From positions 62,001 through 126,000 of the forward strand of contig JABLUY010000036.1 in assembly GCA_013306675.1 (NCBI GenBank): DNA of 64,000 nt. Direction: 5' to 3'. Source of the DNA: Thraustochytrium sp. TN22 (taxonomy: Eukaryota; Sar; Bigyra; Thraustochytrida; Thraustochytriidae). The translations under genes and the position numbers were made by a program. How positions within the stretch are numbered: the stretch's first letter is position 1; the number at the start of each line of letters is the position of its first letter. Of this stretch, positions 38,726 to 48,843 are shown piece after piece. The notes under the pieces were generated by a model, which worked only from the letters and a program-made list of their open reading frames with translations, made no database searches and was not told where the DNA came from.

Positions 38726-41638
38726 ATGGAGGCGGAGGAGGCGCGCGGCGGCATGGAGGGCGCGCTGTGGAAGCAGGGCGGGCGCAAGGGCGCGCAGTGG
38801 CGGCGGCGGCACTTCGTGCTGCGCGACGGCCTGCTGCTGTACTTCGAGGCGGAGCCGACGGCGGCGAACGGGCTGGCGCAGCGGCCGAGGGGCATCGTGG
38901 AGCTGTCGGCGTTCTCCGTGGTGCGAGCGTCGAGGTCGGCGAAGCAGTTCGCGTTCGAACTGGTGGCGAGGCCTCACGTGCTCGTGCTGCACGCGGACAG
39001 CGAGGAGGAGGCGGCGGCCTGGGAGGCGGCGCTGGGGGAGGCCATCGAGGAGGCCAAGTTCGCGCGCAGCGAGCGAAGGGAGGAGACGCGGCGCGGCTGG
39101 CTCACCAAGCGCGCGCTGCACTCGAGGCGCAACTGGCGCAAGCGCTTCTTCGTGCTGCGCAACGGCCGCCTCGCGTACTACGAGACGCAGCCTCGCGCGC
39201 CCACGGACCGGCCCAAGGGCATGATCGAGATCACCCCGGATGCCGTGGTGCGCGAGTCGACCGCCACACTGGGTTGGGGCAAGCGCAACGCCTTCGCCAT
39301 CGAGACCGGCCCCCCGCGGCACCGCCAGGTCATGCAGCTCTCGGCGCCCAGCCGCGCGGAGCGCGCAGCCTGGATCTGGGTGTTGCACCTCACCGCGCTG
39401 CGCCGCGCCGGCATCCGCGACGAGGACGCCGTCCGGGTTGGCATCTGGCTGCGCGAGCACGCGCTGGAGAAGTACGCGCGCCCCGTCATCGTGGACGCCG
39501 GCTTCAACGACTTCGACCTGCTCAAGCGCCTCAGCGAGGACCGCATGAAGGCGCTCTTTCGCCAAGCCAAGTTCACCCTCAACGACGCCCGCAAGTTCCA
39601 CGCCGCGCTCAAGGATCTGCGCACGCTCACCACGCGCCAGCTTGACTTGCTCGGTTCGCCGCTTGGCGGCGCCGTCCTTGATGGCGCCCGCAGCGACAGG
39701 CCCGAGCCGGACGGCGAGGAATATACTTACGGCGACTTTGAAGGCCTCGACCTGGGCCGCGACACGGACGCAGAGGCAGAGGAAGAGGATGCCGACGATG
39801 TTGACGACGCGGACCACGCCGAGGGCGGCAGCGGCAGAGCCGGGGCCAGAAGAGCGGGCGCTGGAGCCAAGGGCCCATCCGCGGCGCCCGCAGCACGCCT
39901 CTCGGTGGCGCCTCCTCCGCCGCCGGCGCCCAGGCCGGAACCGCGGCGCGCCTCGGCGGACCGCGCGCAGGCCGACCCATCGTCGGCCTCGCCATCGTCC
40001 TCAACATTTGGCAGCGCCGCAGCCGCCGTCGGCACCAGCACCAGCGCCAGCAGGGGCTCGCTGGGCAGCGCGCTGGGCCGCAGGAGCACCAAGCGCTGGC
40101 GCCACATGAGCAAGCGCACGAACCTGGCGCCGGAGCGCCGGCTCTACTCGTGGGGTGACGACTCGGACTTCCAGCTCGGTCTCGGCACGCGCAGCGGCGG
40201 GGCGTCCTTCGCCACCCCGCAACACGTCAAGGCTATCAAGCGCAAGACTGAGCCGCGCACGCTGGTCGCTGGTGAGACGTGCATGGCCATCATCACCGAG
40301 GGCCAGGGCCATTTGCTCATGTGGGGAAAAGGCCCGCTCGGCCTCAAGCCCACGGAGCGCAGCAACCGCCCCGTTCTCGTCACGGCGCTGCGCCGCGTGC
40401 AGATTGTCGCCGTCAGCATTGGCGACGAGCACGCGGCCGCCGTGTCCGGCGCCGGCGAGCTGTACACCTGGGGCGTCGGTTCCTATGGCGAGCTCGGCCT
40501 CGGCGAGGTGCGCACCGCCACGCGCGAGCCGTACCGTGTTGACGGCGTCGGCCCTGCGAGCGGCTACGCCGTGCGCTCTGTTTCCTGTGGCGTTGCGCAC
40601 ACCGTCGTGCTCGCGGAGAGTGATCGCCTCTACGTCATGGGCAAGGGCCGCCACGGCCGCCTTGGCCTGGGCGACCAGGACAACCGCTTCACACCCACGC
40701 ACGTCAGCAGCCTCGGCGGTCACAAGATCGAGCAGATCGCCGCCGGCCACCGCTTTTCGCTCGCCGTCACGGCCAACGGGATGTCCTGTTTCATGTGGGG
40801 CCGCCTCGGCCCCGAGCCCGGCTCGCTCGTGCCCTTTCGGCTGCGCGCCTTCGAGGAGCACAGTCGGCCCATTCTCAGTATGGCAGCCTCGGGCGATATG
40901 GCGCTCTTTGTCGTCGGCGAGTCGCTCGGCCGCGACACGATCCTCAGTGCCGCCACCGCGCTCTCCGACCCAGATGCCGACATTGACACCTCCGTCTTCG
41001 TCATGGGTACGCGATCCGCACCCCTCGGCATCGACTTTGACGAGGACGCGCCGGCGCTTGCGGAGCCCACGCTCATCGAAGACCTTGAGAACGAACACAT
41101 CGTCCAAGTCTCCTGCAGCTCCTCGCACGCCGCGGCGCTCTCCAAGGACGGCCGCCTGCTCACCTGGGGCTCTGACGACTGCGGCGCCCTTGGATCTGGC
41201 TTTCATGTTTCCGTGCGCAAGCCCATCTCCGCGCAGGGTATCCCGGAGTATGCCTACAAGACCGTCGCCTGCGGCCTACACTGCACCGCCGCCATCGGCG
41301 AGTACGACCCGGACGCTGTCGTGGACCAGGACGCCGAGGCGGCGCTCGCCGCCGCCAACGCGGTCGCCGCCCCCCTTCCGGCCCACATTGCCAAGGCCGC
41401 AGCCTCCGCCCACGACCCGGACATCATCCGCCAGGTCCAGGCGCTCACCGAGCTCCTCCGAAAGGTCGAGGAGGCTGATGCCGAGATGCCCCCCCCGCAG
41501 GTCGACGACAATGGCAACGCGCTCCCAGACGGCTCCGTCCGTTTCAAGCCTGGCTGGGTGCGCCACGTGGACCCTTCGTCCGGCAAATACTTTTACGAGC
41601 ACATGGACACGCACAAGGTCCAATGGGCTGCGCCTTGA
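38726..41638 (+). CDS. PH-PH-SAM-RCC1-WW domain protein
   Basis: About 970 residues. The ATG at 38726 is 9 codons before the first PH domain. PH1 (about 10-105) opens with GALWKQGGRKGAQWRRRHFV, and PH2 (about 122-225) with RGWLTKRALHSRRNWRKRFF. A SAM-like helical segment follows (about 235-300, VGIWLREHALEKYARPVIVD). After an acidic and Pro/Ala/Ser-rich linker come RCC1 repeats from about 470 to 855 (LYSWGDDSDFQLGLG, LYTWGVGSYGELGLG, LYVMGKGRHGRLGLG, LLTWGSDDCGALGSG). The end (about 940-970) has GWVRHVDPSSGKYFYEHMDT, a WW-type motif. Membrane phosphoinositide binding plus an RCC1 propeller suggests a signalling scaffold or a regulator of small GTPases; exchange activity cannot be read from sequence. 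It is followed in tandem by another PH protein. Confidence 0.8.
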   Translation: MEAEEARGGMEGALWKQGGRKGAQWRRRHFVLRDGLLLYFEAEPTAANGLAQRPRGIVELSAFSVVRASRSAKQFAFELVARPHVLVLHADSEEEAAAWEAALGEAIEEAKFARSERREETRRGWLTKRALHSRRNWRKRFFVLRNGRLAYYETQPRAPTDRPKGMIEITPDAVVRESTATLGWGKRNAFAIETGPPRHRQVMQLSAPSRAERAAWIWVLHLTALRRAGIRDEDAVRVGIWLREHALEKYARPVIVDAGFNDFDLLKRLSEDRMKALFRQAKFTLNDARKFHAALKDLRTLTTRQLDLLGSPLGGAVLDGARSDRPEPDGEEYTYGDFEGLDLGRDTDAEAEEEDADDVDDADHAEGGSGRAGARRAGAGAKGPSAAPAARLSVAPPPPPAPRPEPRRASADRAQADPSSASPSSSTFGSAAAAVGTSTSASRGSLGSALGRRSTKRWRHMSKRTNLAPERRLYSWGDDSDFQLGLGTRSGGASFATPQHVKAIKRKTEPRTLVAGETCMAIITEGQGHLLMWGKGPLGLKPTERSNRPVLVTALRRVQIVAVSIGDEHAAAVSGAGELYTWGVGSYGELGLGEVRTATREPYRVDGVGPASGYAVRSVSCGVAHTVVLAESDRLYVMGKGRHGRLGLGDQDNRFTPTHVSSLGGHKIEQIAAGHRFSLAVTANGMSCFMWGRLGPEPGSLVPFRLRAFEEHSRPILSMAASGDMALFVVGESLGRDTILSAATALSDPDADIDTSVFVMGTRSAPLGIDFDEDAPALAEPTLIEDLENEHIVQVSCSSSHAAALSKDGRLLTWGSDDCGALGSGFHVSVRKPISAQGIPEYAYKTVACGLHCTAAIGEYDPDAVVDQDAEAALAAANAVAAPLPAHIAKAAASAHDPDIIRQVQALTELLRKVEEADAEMPPPQVDDNGNALPDGSVRFKPGWVRHVDPSSGKYFYEHMDTHKVQWAAP

Positions 41639-42077
41639 ACCAGCCAGAGCCAAGCTCCTCCTCACCCGTCGCCAATCCCTCACCCGTCTTCCGCCTCCTC
41701 AGCGGCCTGACCCTGATTTTTATCGCCAACGCAACGCATCATCTCTAGTTTTCTTCGCACCGTTGTTTGTTCCTTCATTGTGCGTGCAAGGATCAGCGTG
41801 AAGCGGCCATGATGAAGCTGCCGTCGCTTTTCACGCACCGCCATTGGCAACTTGATGAAGATGATTGATCGTGGTCGATCGCCACGGCGACGTGCTTCGA
41901 CTTCGAGCCTTGAACTTCTGGCTGCCCAAGTCGTCACACGGTTCAGGTTGTTCGCCTGGCAAACCTCGTTCGACCCGAGCCTCGCCGCGCGGCGGGCACT
42001 GCGGCGGCGCGGCGCCGCGAGCGCAGCTGCTGCTGGCCGCGGCGGCACCCGGCGGCGGCGGCGGCTCGGGCGCGAGC
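41639..42077. other. Intergenic region between two PH-protein genes
   Basis: 439 bases between a stop and the next ATG. The frame of the downstream gene is open back to a TTG at 41865, but the homology to a PH domain begins at the ATG at 42078. No repeat or RNA gene is seen. Confidence 0.5.
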
Positions 42078-44262
42078 ATGATCTTCTGGACGGGCTGGCT
42101 GCTCAAGGCGAGCGAGGAGTCCGGGCGGTGGCGCAAGCGCTTCTTCCGCGTGCGCGACAACAAGCTCGAGTACCTGGAGACGGGCGCCGGCGAGGAGGCG
42201 GCGCTGGCGCTGGCGGCCGCCGCCGCGTCCGCCGTGTCAACGCTGGTGGACGCGGCCGGCGGCCGGCGAGGTGCCGGGTCGCCCACGTACCGCAGCAACA
42301 GCAACAGCGTCGAGGCCGCCGAGGCGCCGGCCGAAGCGCGCGTGCGGCGCGCCGGCGAGAGCGAGACGAGCTTGCAGAGCGTGGACGAGGCAGGCGACGA
42401 TGACGAGGCGTCCTCCTCGGCGCGAGCCGGCCCGGCCGCCTCGGTGGACGCCAAGGACTGGGAGGTGGCGCGCGAGGTGGGCGAGGCGCCGCGCGGCTTC
42501 TTGAACCTGGACGAGGTGGCGGGGTACTTTGTCTTTGGCAAGCAGCGCAGCGATCCGGTGCTCGATCACCACGTGCGCCTCTGCTCGAGCCGCCACGCGC
42601 GCTTCCACCAGGGCAAGGTTAAGCTCCTGCTTTGCGCGCGGCCGGGCCGGCCGTCCTGGCGCCTAGCGCTCGGCGACGACTGCAGCGGCGACATCCACAA
42701 GCTCTTCACCTGCGTCGAGCGCAGTCTCGCGCGCGGTGTCGTGCTGGCGGCCGGCTGGGTTGTCTCGCCGGGCACCATCAACTACAACCGCCGCTACGTG
42801 TTGCTACTCTCCACCGGCCGCCTGCTCATCTTCAAGGACGCCTCGCTCGAGAGCCTACGCCGTGAGCTCTGGCTCGGCGAGCCCGGCTGCACGCTGGCCG
42901 CTGTGCGCGAGCCGCCGGCCGTCGGTTCCAACGAGGACTTTGCCTGGCTCGACGCCATCGCCCGAACGCACGACAGCGTCAAGCCTTATGCGGAGCTCCT
43001 CGCCATCCGCGTGCACCACCCGGCCGTGCCGGACAAGAAGGGCTACCTCTTCGCCATCGAGCGCCTCGACGCCAGCGAGTCCGCCGCCTCGCACGGCGCG
43101 CGCATGCGCGACTGGCTGCGCGTGCTGCGCGCCTCTGTGACGCAGGCCCGCGCACACCACCAGCGCCGCCGCACCGTGGCCGGCCAGTTCGAGGAGTTTG
43201 CGCGCCGAATGGCGGCGCTGCGCCACGCCGAGGAGTCCCGCCTCTGCCTGGAGCGCATGCTGCTGGCCAAGGACCTCTTGCCCTGCCCGTCGCTCGTCGA
43301 GCTGGCCCGCGCCGGCCTCTTTGACGCGCTGCGCCCCGGTATTTGGGCCGGCATCGCCTCTCGCGTCACGCCGCGCTGGGCGCACCGTCTGCTCGACACC
43401 GCGGTCCTCCCTGACGCAGACGCAGCCAAGTCACCGCACGCCAACGCTGCTCCAACTTCCGCAGCAGCTGCTGCCGCAGCCGCGGCTGCGGCAAGTCTGA
43501 ATGCATCTGCCGCGTCTTCACAAGCGCTCCCCTGTGCGCGAACGGCGGGCTTCGCCGTCCCGCTCATGCCGGCCAGGCCCGCTGCGATGGCCTCGGCCAC
43601 CGCTCTGCGCAGCCTCTGCACCGGCGAGCGGCCCGAGGTCGTGCGCGCTCTGGAGCGCCTGCTCAGAGACCATGCCCACCTGGGCGTTTCGCCCGAGCTC
43701 GTTTCCGTGGCGTCCTTTGCGTGCGCCACCGTGCACGCCGCTGCCGACGCGCGCGCTCTTCTCGAGGTGCTCATCATGGGCCCCTTTTGCGCCTACCACG
43801 TGGCGGCCGACCCGCTCGCCACAGTGGCGACCAAGTTGCTGGCGTCGTCCTCCCCAACCAGCGGCGGGGCTCTCTGGCCGCAGCACTCGCTGCTCGTGTC
43901 TGGGAGTGCGGCTTTGCAGATCGACACACAGATCGTCCTCGACATCGTGCGCGACCTGTGCCCCGCCATGGCTATCCACGGCAAAGTGGAGGCCAGCCGC
44001 GACATTGTGCGCACCTGGCTGCGCTCCGTCTTCACGTCCAAGGTGCCGCTAAGTCTGGGCTGCCGCCGTCGCGTCTGGGACCTGCTTCTCGTCGAAATTG
44101 ACAGCGACGATGATTTGCACCTGCGCGACCGCTCCGTCCAGGTCGCGGTGGCCCTCATGGCCCTCGCCGCCCGCGACGCCGCCGCGGCCGGAGGCCTGGA
44201 TCGGATCGACGCAGACACCTGGCGCGCGCTCTTGTGCGGCTCGCGCGCCGAACCCAACGACA

Positions 44263-44295
<33 letters not shown>

Positions 44296-45455
44296 ACGAG
44301 GACGGCGCGCGCGCCGACGCGCTCGTCTTCGCCGTCACTCGGGATCGCGAGCTCCTGCGTGCCACGCGGTGGACGCTGCTCAAGGAGCGCCGTTCCCAGC
44401 TCTGGAACACGCTCGAGGTTGAATCGCGCGAGTCTGCCGTGCTAGTGAACCGCTGGACCGCCACGGCACGAAGCTTGGGCGACCTCGCGCACTCCGTGCT
44501 GAACACCATGAACAAGATAAACCTCGAGGCCGGCCTTCGCGACCGCGCGCTCGTGGGCCGCCTCGCCAAACCTGTACACGCCGCGCTGCTGCCTTTTGAA
44601 GACACGCTGCGGGCGCTGCTGGAGGCGCTGCGCTTCGCCAAGACCTCCCTGCTCAAGCTCGCTTCGCGCGCCGCGCAGACGCGTCCGCCGCTGCACGTGG
44701 CCGCGGACCTGGACCGCCTGCGCGACGAGGCCTCTGCGTGCACGCACCTGCGCTTCTCCGCGGCCGGCCAGGCCGCCGTCAACCCGGCACTCGTCGCGCA
44801 GCTTACGCAGTGCTCCGTGGCCCTGGGCTGGGCCATGGCCGCTGCCTGCGGCCGCTGCATCGCCTTCGCAGACTCGCTTGCCTTTCGCCGCATGCACCTC
44901 GTAGCGCGCTGCGTGCCGCTGCCGCACCTCCCGCTCTTGCGCGCCTCCGACTTTGTCCGCGTCAAGCCTGCGCCGCACCCGCTGGGCGCGGGCCTGCACA
45001 GCGCGAGCGACGATGACCTCGCGCCGCTCACGCCCGGCATTGTGAGTGCCGCGGGAGGCGCCGCGCACTCGACCGCGCCGTCACCGACGCGCGCGTCGGC
45101 GAGTGGCTCGCCGGACTTTCGCTCCAAGTCGCACAGCCTGTCGCTCTCGGGCGTGGCGCGCCTCACGCGGCCGCCGGGCGACCCCAAACTCGCGTCGCCG
45201 CCGCTCGCACAGCGCATCTACGACGAGCTCTGCCACCTCCTGCACTCGCTCCTCATCCACCTCGACGACATGGCGCACTGCATGGTGGACACCGCCGTGG
45301 CCTCGCAGCGCCGCACCGCGGAGCAGACGCCGCTCACTGCCTGCACGCTGCTTCCGGATCCCTTTGGCGGCCACGTCCAGCCCCTCAACCGCCTCGTCCC
45401 TGTGCTCGTGCGCCACGCCGGCCTCATCCGAGCCCAGGCGCTCCCTGACCTCTGA
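42078..45455 (+). CDS. PH-PH protein with a TBC-like region
   Basis: About 1125 residues. The ATG at 42078 directly opens a PH domain (IFWTGWLLKASEESGRWRKR). That domain appears split: its first strands (1-36) are separated by about 100 low-complexity residues from the rest (VKLLLCARPGRPSWRLALGD). A second PH-like domain follows (about 222-360, AAGWVVSPGTINYNRRYVLL). From about residue 415, LRPGIWAGIASRV, and near 650, WLRSVFTSKVPL with RRRVWDLLLVEID, resemble the beginning and middle of Rab-GAP TBC domains. However, I cannot see the catalytic IxxDxxR and YxQ motifs, so it may be inactive or another helical fold. A DEDEDE run lies near 735. Likely peripheral-membrane trafficking or signalling protein. 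Confidence 0.65.
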
Positions 45456-46261
45456 CCAGGCTTTGGCCGCTCGGCTCTGCCAGGCCGCTGCTGTACAAAA
45501 CCTTGCGAACCTGCTGACGCTCCCCATCGCTGACGCGTCAGGCAGCCTAGCTGTCCAGCATCTTGCGATCCTTGCGAATGTACTCTCTTTCTATGTTTAT
45601 CAGCGCCGTGAAGATGGAGATCCCTTGTTCCGATTCGTACAACCAACCCACCCTGCGTCCTTCCGGACGTGACCCGGCCCGTGTTCCAGACCTGGCCTCA
45701 GCCGACCGTCCTCTCGCGCTCCTCCTGCGCTGCGATTCTCTCCTCGCGTCCAGCCCAGCTCATCCTCGCCACCGCGTCCGCCCAGCAGCCTGGGGCCTCG
45801 TTCTCTCCGCGCGCACCTCCGCTGTCCCGCCTCAGCTGTGCTCCTCCCTCTCGGTCCCGGCCAAGCCCCCATGCGGAGCCTTGCGAGCCTCGCGGAGTGC
45901 TTGAGCTTGCTAGCGAACTCGGGCTTGAGCATGAGCTTGACCTTGATCTCGAACTCGAAGCCGGACGTGGCCGCGTCCTGCCCGACCACGGACACGGGGT
46001 CCGCCGCCAGGTCCGAGTCGCCGCGGAACTTGACAGCGAACTTGGGCTTGAGCATGAGCCTGATCTTGATCTCGAACTCGAAGCCGGACGTGGCCGCGTC
46101 CTGCCCGACCACGGACACCGTGACGGGGTCCGCCGCCAGGTCCGAGTCGCCGCGGAGCCACCCACGCACCCACGCGCGCAGCGAGCAGAGGCGAGCGCGC
46201 AGACGGAGCGCGCAGAGCCAGGCCGGCCGGCGCCCGGGCGGCGGCGAGGCGGCGCGGCAGG
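45456..46261. other. Upstream region of the TRMO gene
   Basis: There is no supported gene. It includes the 3' flank of the PH-TBC-like gene, which is relatively AT-rich near 45570-45620, and the 123-base tandem repeat listed separately. The last 100 bases before the ATG at 46262 are GC-rich. Confidence 0.45.
45912..46155. repeat. Tandem duplication, period 123 bp
   Basis: Copy 1 (45912-46026) and copy 2 (46035-46155) share long identical blocks such as TCGAACTCGAAGCCGGACGT and GGGGTCCGCCGCCAGGTCCG. They differ by a few substitutions and a 6-base insertion (CGTGAC) in copy 2. Both copies stay open in one minus-strand frame, reading GQDAATSGFEFEIK in each, because period and insertion are multiples of three. 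No start, homologue or splice signal supports a gene. Its position 100 bases before TRMO could affect that promoter. Confidence 0.75.
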
Positions 46262-47455
46262 ATGGCGGACGGGGCGGCGGACGGCGACGGCGAGGTGGAG
46301 GCGCTGCGGCGAGAGGTGGCCTGGCTGCAGCGCAAGCTGGAGGCCGCCGATGCGGGGCGCACGCGCGCGGAGCGCGAGCTGCGCGAGCGGTACCTGGAGG
46401 ACACGGACGGGCTGGGCCGGTTCCAGGCGGTAGGGCGCATGCGCACCATGTTCAAGACGAGGTTTGGGACGCCGCGGCAGGGGTCGCTGGCCACCGAAAG
46501 CCGCGGCTACGTAGAGCTCGACCTGCGCGTCGTGGGCGCCAAGGCGCTCACGGGGCTCAGCGGGTTCAGCCATTGCTGGGTCGTCTTCGTCTTCCACGAG
46601 AACACCAACATGCACAAGCTTGCGCGCCCCAAGGGCCAGGGGCCGGCGCCAAAGGGAGGGCATGAGCCGCGCGGCGACGCCACCAACCAGTTCCCTGCCT
46701 TCGTCAAGCCGCCGCAGGGCGGCGGGCTGCGTGTCGGCCTCTTTGCGACGCGAACGCCGCACCGCCCGAACCCGATCGGCCTTTCGCTCGCGCGCGTGCA
46801 TTCGGTCGACCTGAAGCGGGGCACTGTGCATGTGCGCGGCATCGACCTGGTCGACGGCACACCGGTGCTCGACATCAAGCCATACGTGCCGCACGTGGAC
46901 GCGCCGCTCGCGGCGGACGACCTTCTCGATCGCGCGGATGCCAAAGACCAGGATCTCGCCGTGGCCTGCCCCTCCTGGGTCAAGAACCCCAAGTTCGACC
47001 TTGTCGAGGTCCGCTTTGCCGACGACGTCTTGGCCGGTCTGCGCGCGCTCTGCGAGGGCGGCCAGTCCGAATGGTTCGCCGCCTCCGAGTTTGACGACAT
47101 GCTCACCAGCCTGCGCCAGATTATCGCCCTCGACCCGCGAGGCGTCATTCACGGCCGCGGCAACTTCAAGGCGCCCAGCAACTCCAAGCCGTTCGCCGCG
47201 CAGTCTGGCGACGCCGAGGCGGAGGACGCGCCCAAGCTCAAGGAGCACCTCTTCCGTAGCAACTTTGTCGTTGACATCGATACCTTCCGCCTCGAGTTCA
47301 GGCCACACGAGACGGACCGCGCCATCGACGTGCACAAGCTGCACCCGCCAGGCTCGGACGCCAGCGTCGAGCTCTCCCGTGTCACGCTCGACGACAAGGA
47401 GGACGAGCCCGCTGCGGCGGATGGCGAGCTCAGTGAGAATGTATCGAAGGAATGA
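46262..47455 (+). CDS. TRMO: tRNA (adenine-N6)-methyltransferase, TsaA/TRMO family
   Basis: 397 residues. After a short coiled coil (about 10-50) comes a TsaA-type domain (about 55-240). It includes FGTPRQGSLATESRGYVEL, LTGLSGFSHCWVVFVFHENT and the signature RTPHRPNPIGLSLARV, then GIDLVDGTPVLDIKPYVPHVD. In bacteria and animals this family (TrmO/C9orf156) adds the methyl group to N6-threonylcarbamoyladenosine at position 37 of certain tRNAs, using S-adenosylmethionine. The signature residues all appear present, so the enzyme is probably active. The C-terminal 150 residues extend beyond the bacterial enzyme, as in animal TRMO. It is tail-to-tail with the CX9C gene. Confidence 0.85.
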   Translation: MADGAADGDGEVEALRREVAWLQRKLEAADAGRTRAERELRERYLEDTDGLGRFQAVGRMRTMFKTRFGTPRQGSLATESRGYVELDLRVVGAKALTGLSGFSHCWVVFVFHENTNMHKLARPKGQGPAPKGGHEPRGDATNQFPAFVKPPQGGGLRVGLFATRTPHRPNPIGLSLARVHSVDLKRGTVHVRGIDLVDGTPVLDIKPYVPHVDAPLAADDLLDRADAKDQDLAVACPSWVKNPKFDLVEVRFADDVLAGLRALCEGGQSEWFAASEFDDMLTSLRQIIALDPRGVIHGRGNFKAPSNSKPFAAQSGDAEAEDAPKLKEHLFRSNFVVDIDTFRLEFRPHETDRAIDVHKLHPPGSDASVELSRVTLDDKEDEPAAADGELSENVSKE

Positions 47456-47579
47456 GGTAGGAGAATAGGAATGAGGTAGACAAATAGGAACTCTGTTCAC
47501 AGCACGCACCACCAGGGTCCGGCCCGCCCGTGCAGCTCCACGCCGCAGGTGCCGGCGCGCGGCGCGCGGCCAGCGCACG

Positions 47580-47927
47580 TCACACCTTCTTGGCGTACTT
47601 GTGCAGACAGTCGCCAAGCGCATACGAGGCCCACTTGCACCGCTTGGAGATCTTGGTCACCGTCTGGCCTTCCTCGCTTTCGTCCGTGCAGAATCGCTCC
47701 ACGATGCGCGAGCACGGTTTCGCCCCGCCGTAGAACGACAGATACTCCGCCGGGCACAGGTGCTCCGCCAGGCACCGCTTCTCGTCTAGCTTGAGCCGCG
47801 TGCACAGCGCGCTCTCCTTGCCGTAGTTCTCCTGGCACGCCTCGCGCCGCGCCACCGCATCGGCGCAAGGGCCGCGCTCCACCTGCCGCCGCTCGTACGC
47901 GCGCTGCAGCCCGCGCAGCCACTCCAT
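47580..47927 (-). CDS. Twin-CX9C (CHCH-type) protein, probably mitochondrial
   Basis: About 115 residues from MEWLRGLQRAYERRQ. The longer frame begins at GTG within a GCC repeat and adds only an Ala run, so it was not used. CADAVARREAC and CTRLKLDEKRC are two CX9C motifs separated by 10 residues, the hallmark of coiled-coil-helix proteins oxidised by the Mia40 pathway in the intermembrane space. More cysteines follow (CLAEHLC, KPC, FC, RC, DC), suggesting additional disulfides. Such proteins are respiratory-chain subunits or assembly factors; I cannot assign which. Presequence not expected. Confidence 0.65.
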   Translation of the reverse strand: MEWLRGLQRAYERRQVERGPCADAVARREACQENYGKESALCTRLKLDEKRCLAEHLCPAEYLSFYGGAKPCSRIVERFCTDESEEGQTVTKISKRCKWASYALGDCLHKYAKKV

Positions 47928-47951
47928 GCCGGCGTGCGCGCCGAGGCGCGC

Positions 47952-47996
<45 letters not shown>

Positions 47997-48843
47997 GCGA
48001 GCCCGGCGTCCGGCTTTGATTTCGATTCTGAGGCCTCGTGAACAGCTTCGCGCGGCTCAGCCTGCCGGTGCCAGTGCCAGGGGCTCACCACCACGGGGCT
48101 CGCCACCTCGACGCCGTGCCGGAGGCCCACGGGCCTTGCCAATGCTCATGCTCCGTCGGGCTTTCTTTGAGAGTGGATGAGTCGCTGGTCATTCTCTGTC
48201 AAGGCAGCAAGAGAACCGACGTCATGGCAAACCGAGATTGTAAGGCTCGAGAACGAAGTGGTTTATATAAAAGTCGGTCGTGGTCAGGTAACTTACAGTT
48301 AGCTGAAGACTTGGTGGGTTCTGCCAAGTCGCTTCAAGCTCGCCTGCACCGAACTGTCGAAGGATGGTGATGCTGGCAAAGCGAAACTGCGAGTTCCAGC
48401 TTGTAGCTCGTTGACTCTCGGCTCGCACCATGCACGCCTGAACCCGCCGTGCGCGAGCCAAGACGGCCCGTGCAAGCCTCATGCCCCAGAGAGCCTGATA
48501 CCCGTCCGAGCCTGACGGCGCCTAGAAGGCGGCGCCCGTGCGAGCCTGACGGCGCCTAACCTAAAAGGCGGTACCCGTGCGATCCCTGGTTTTGCAGAGC
48601 TCCCTTTGTTCCCGACGCACATGTCAGATTTCCATATCCCAATCCCATCGCCCTAGACGGAGTTTAATCAGGATAGCCATATTATCCCTAGTAAATCGGC
48701 TCTCCTGCTTGCGCTCGACTGACCTGTTGCTATCATGATTCTAATCATTTTTGGAACTTTCAACTACTGGGTTTGTATGGAAGCGTAAAGTGTTGGTCAC
48801 TTCCGACTGGCCTGTGCGGATGCTGAGGCCAACTTGGGCTGCA
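47928..48843. other. Intergenic region before the broken mobile element
   Basis: Starts with a (GCC)n run at about 47952-47992. From about 48200 the DNA is visibly more AT-rich than the surrounding genes, as is the following element. A near-duplicate, GAGCCTGACGGCGCCTA, occurs at about 48508 and 48543. I looked for terminal inverted repeats or TTAA ends matching the right side of the element and found none convincing. Confidence 0.5.
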
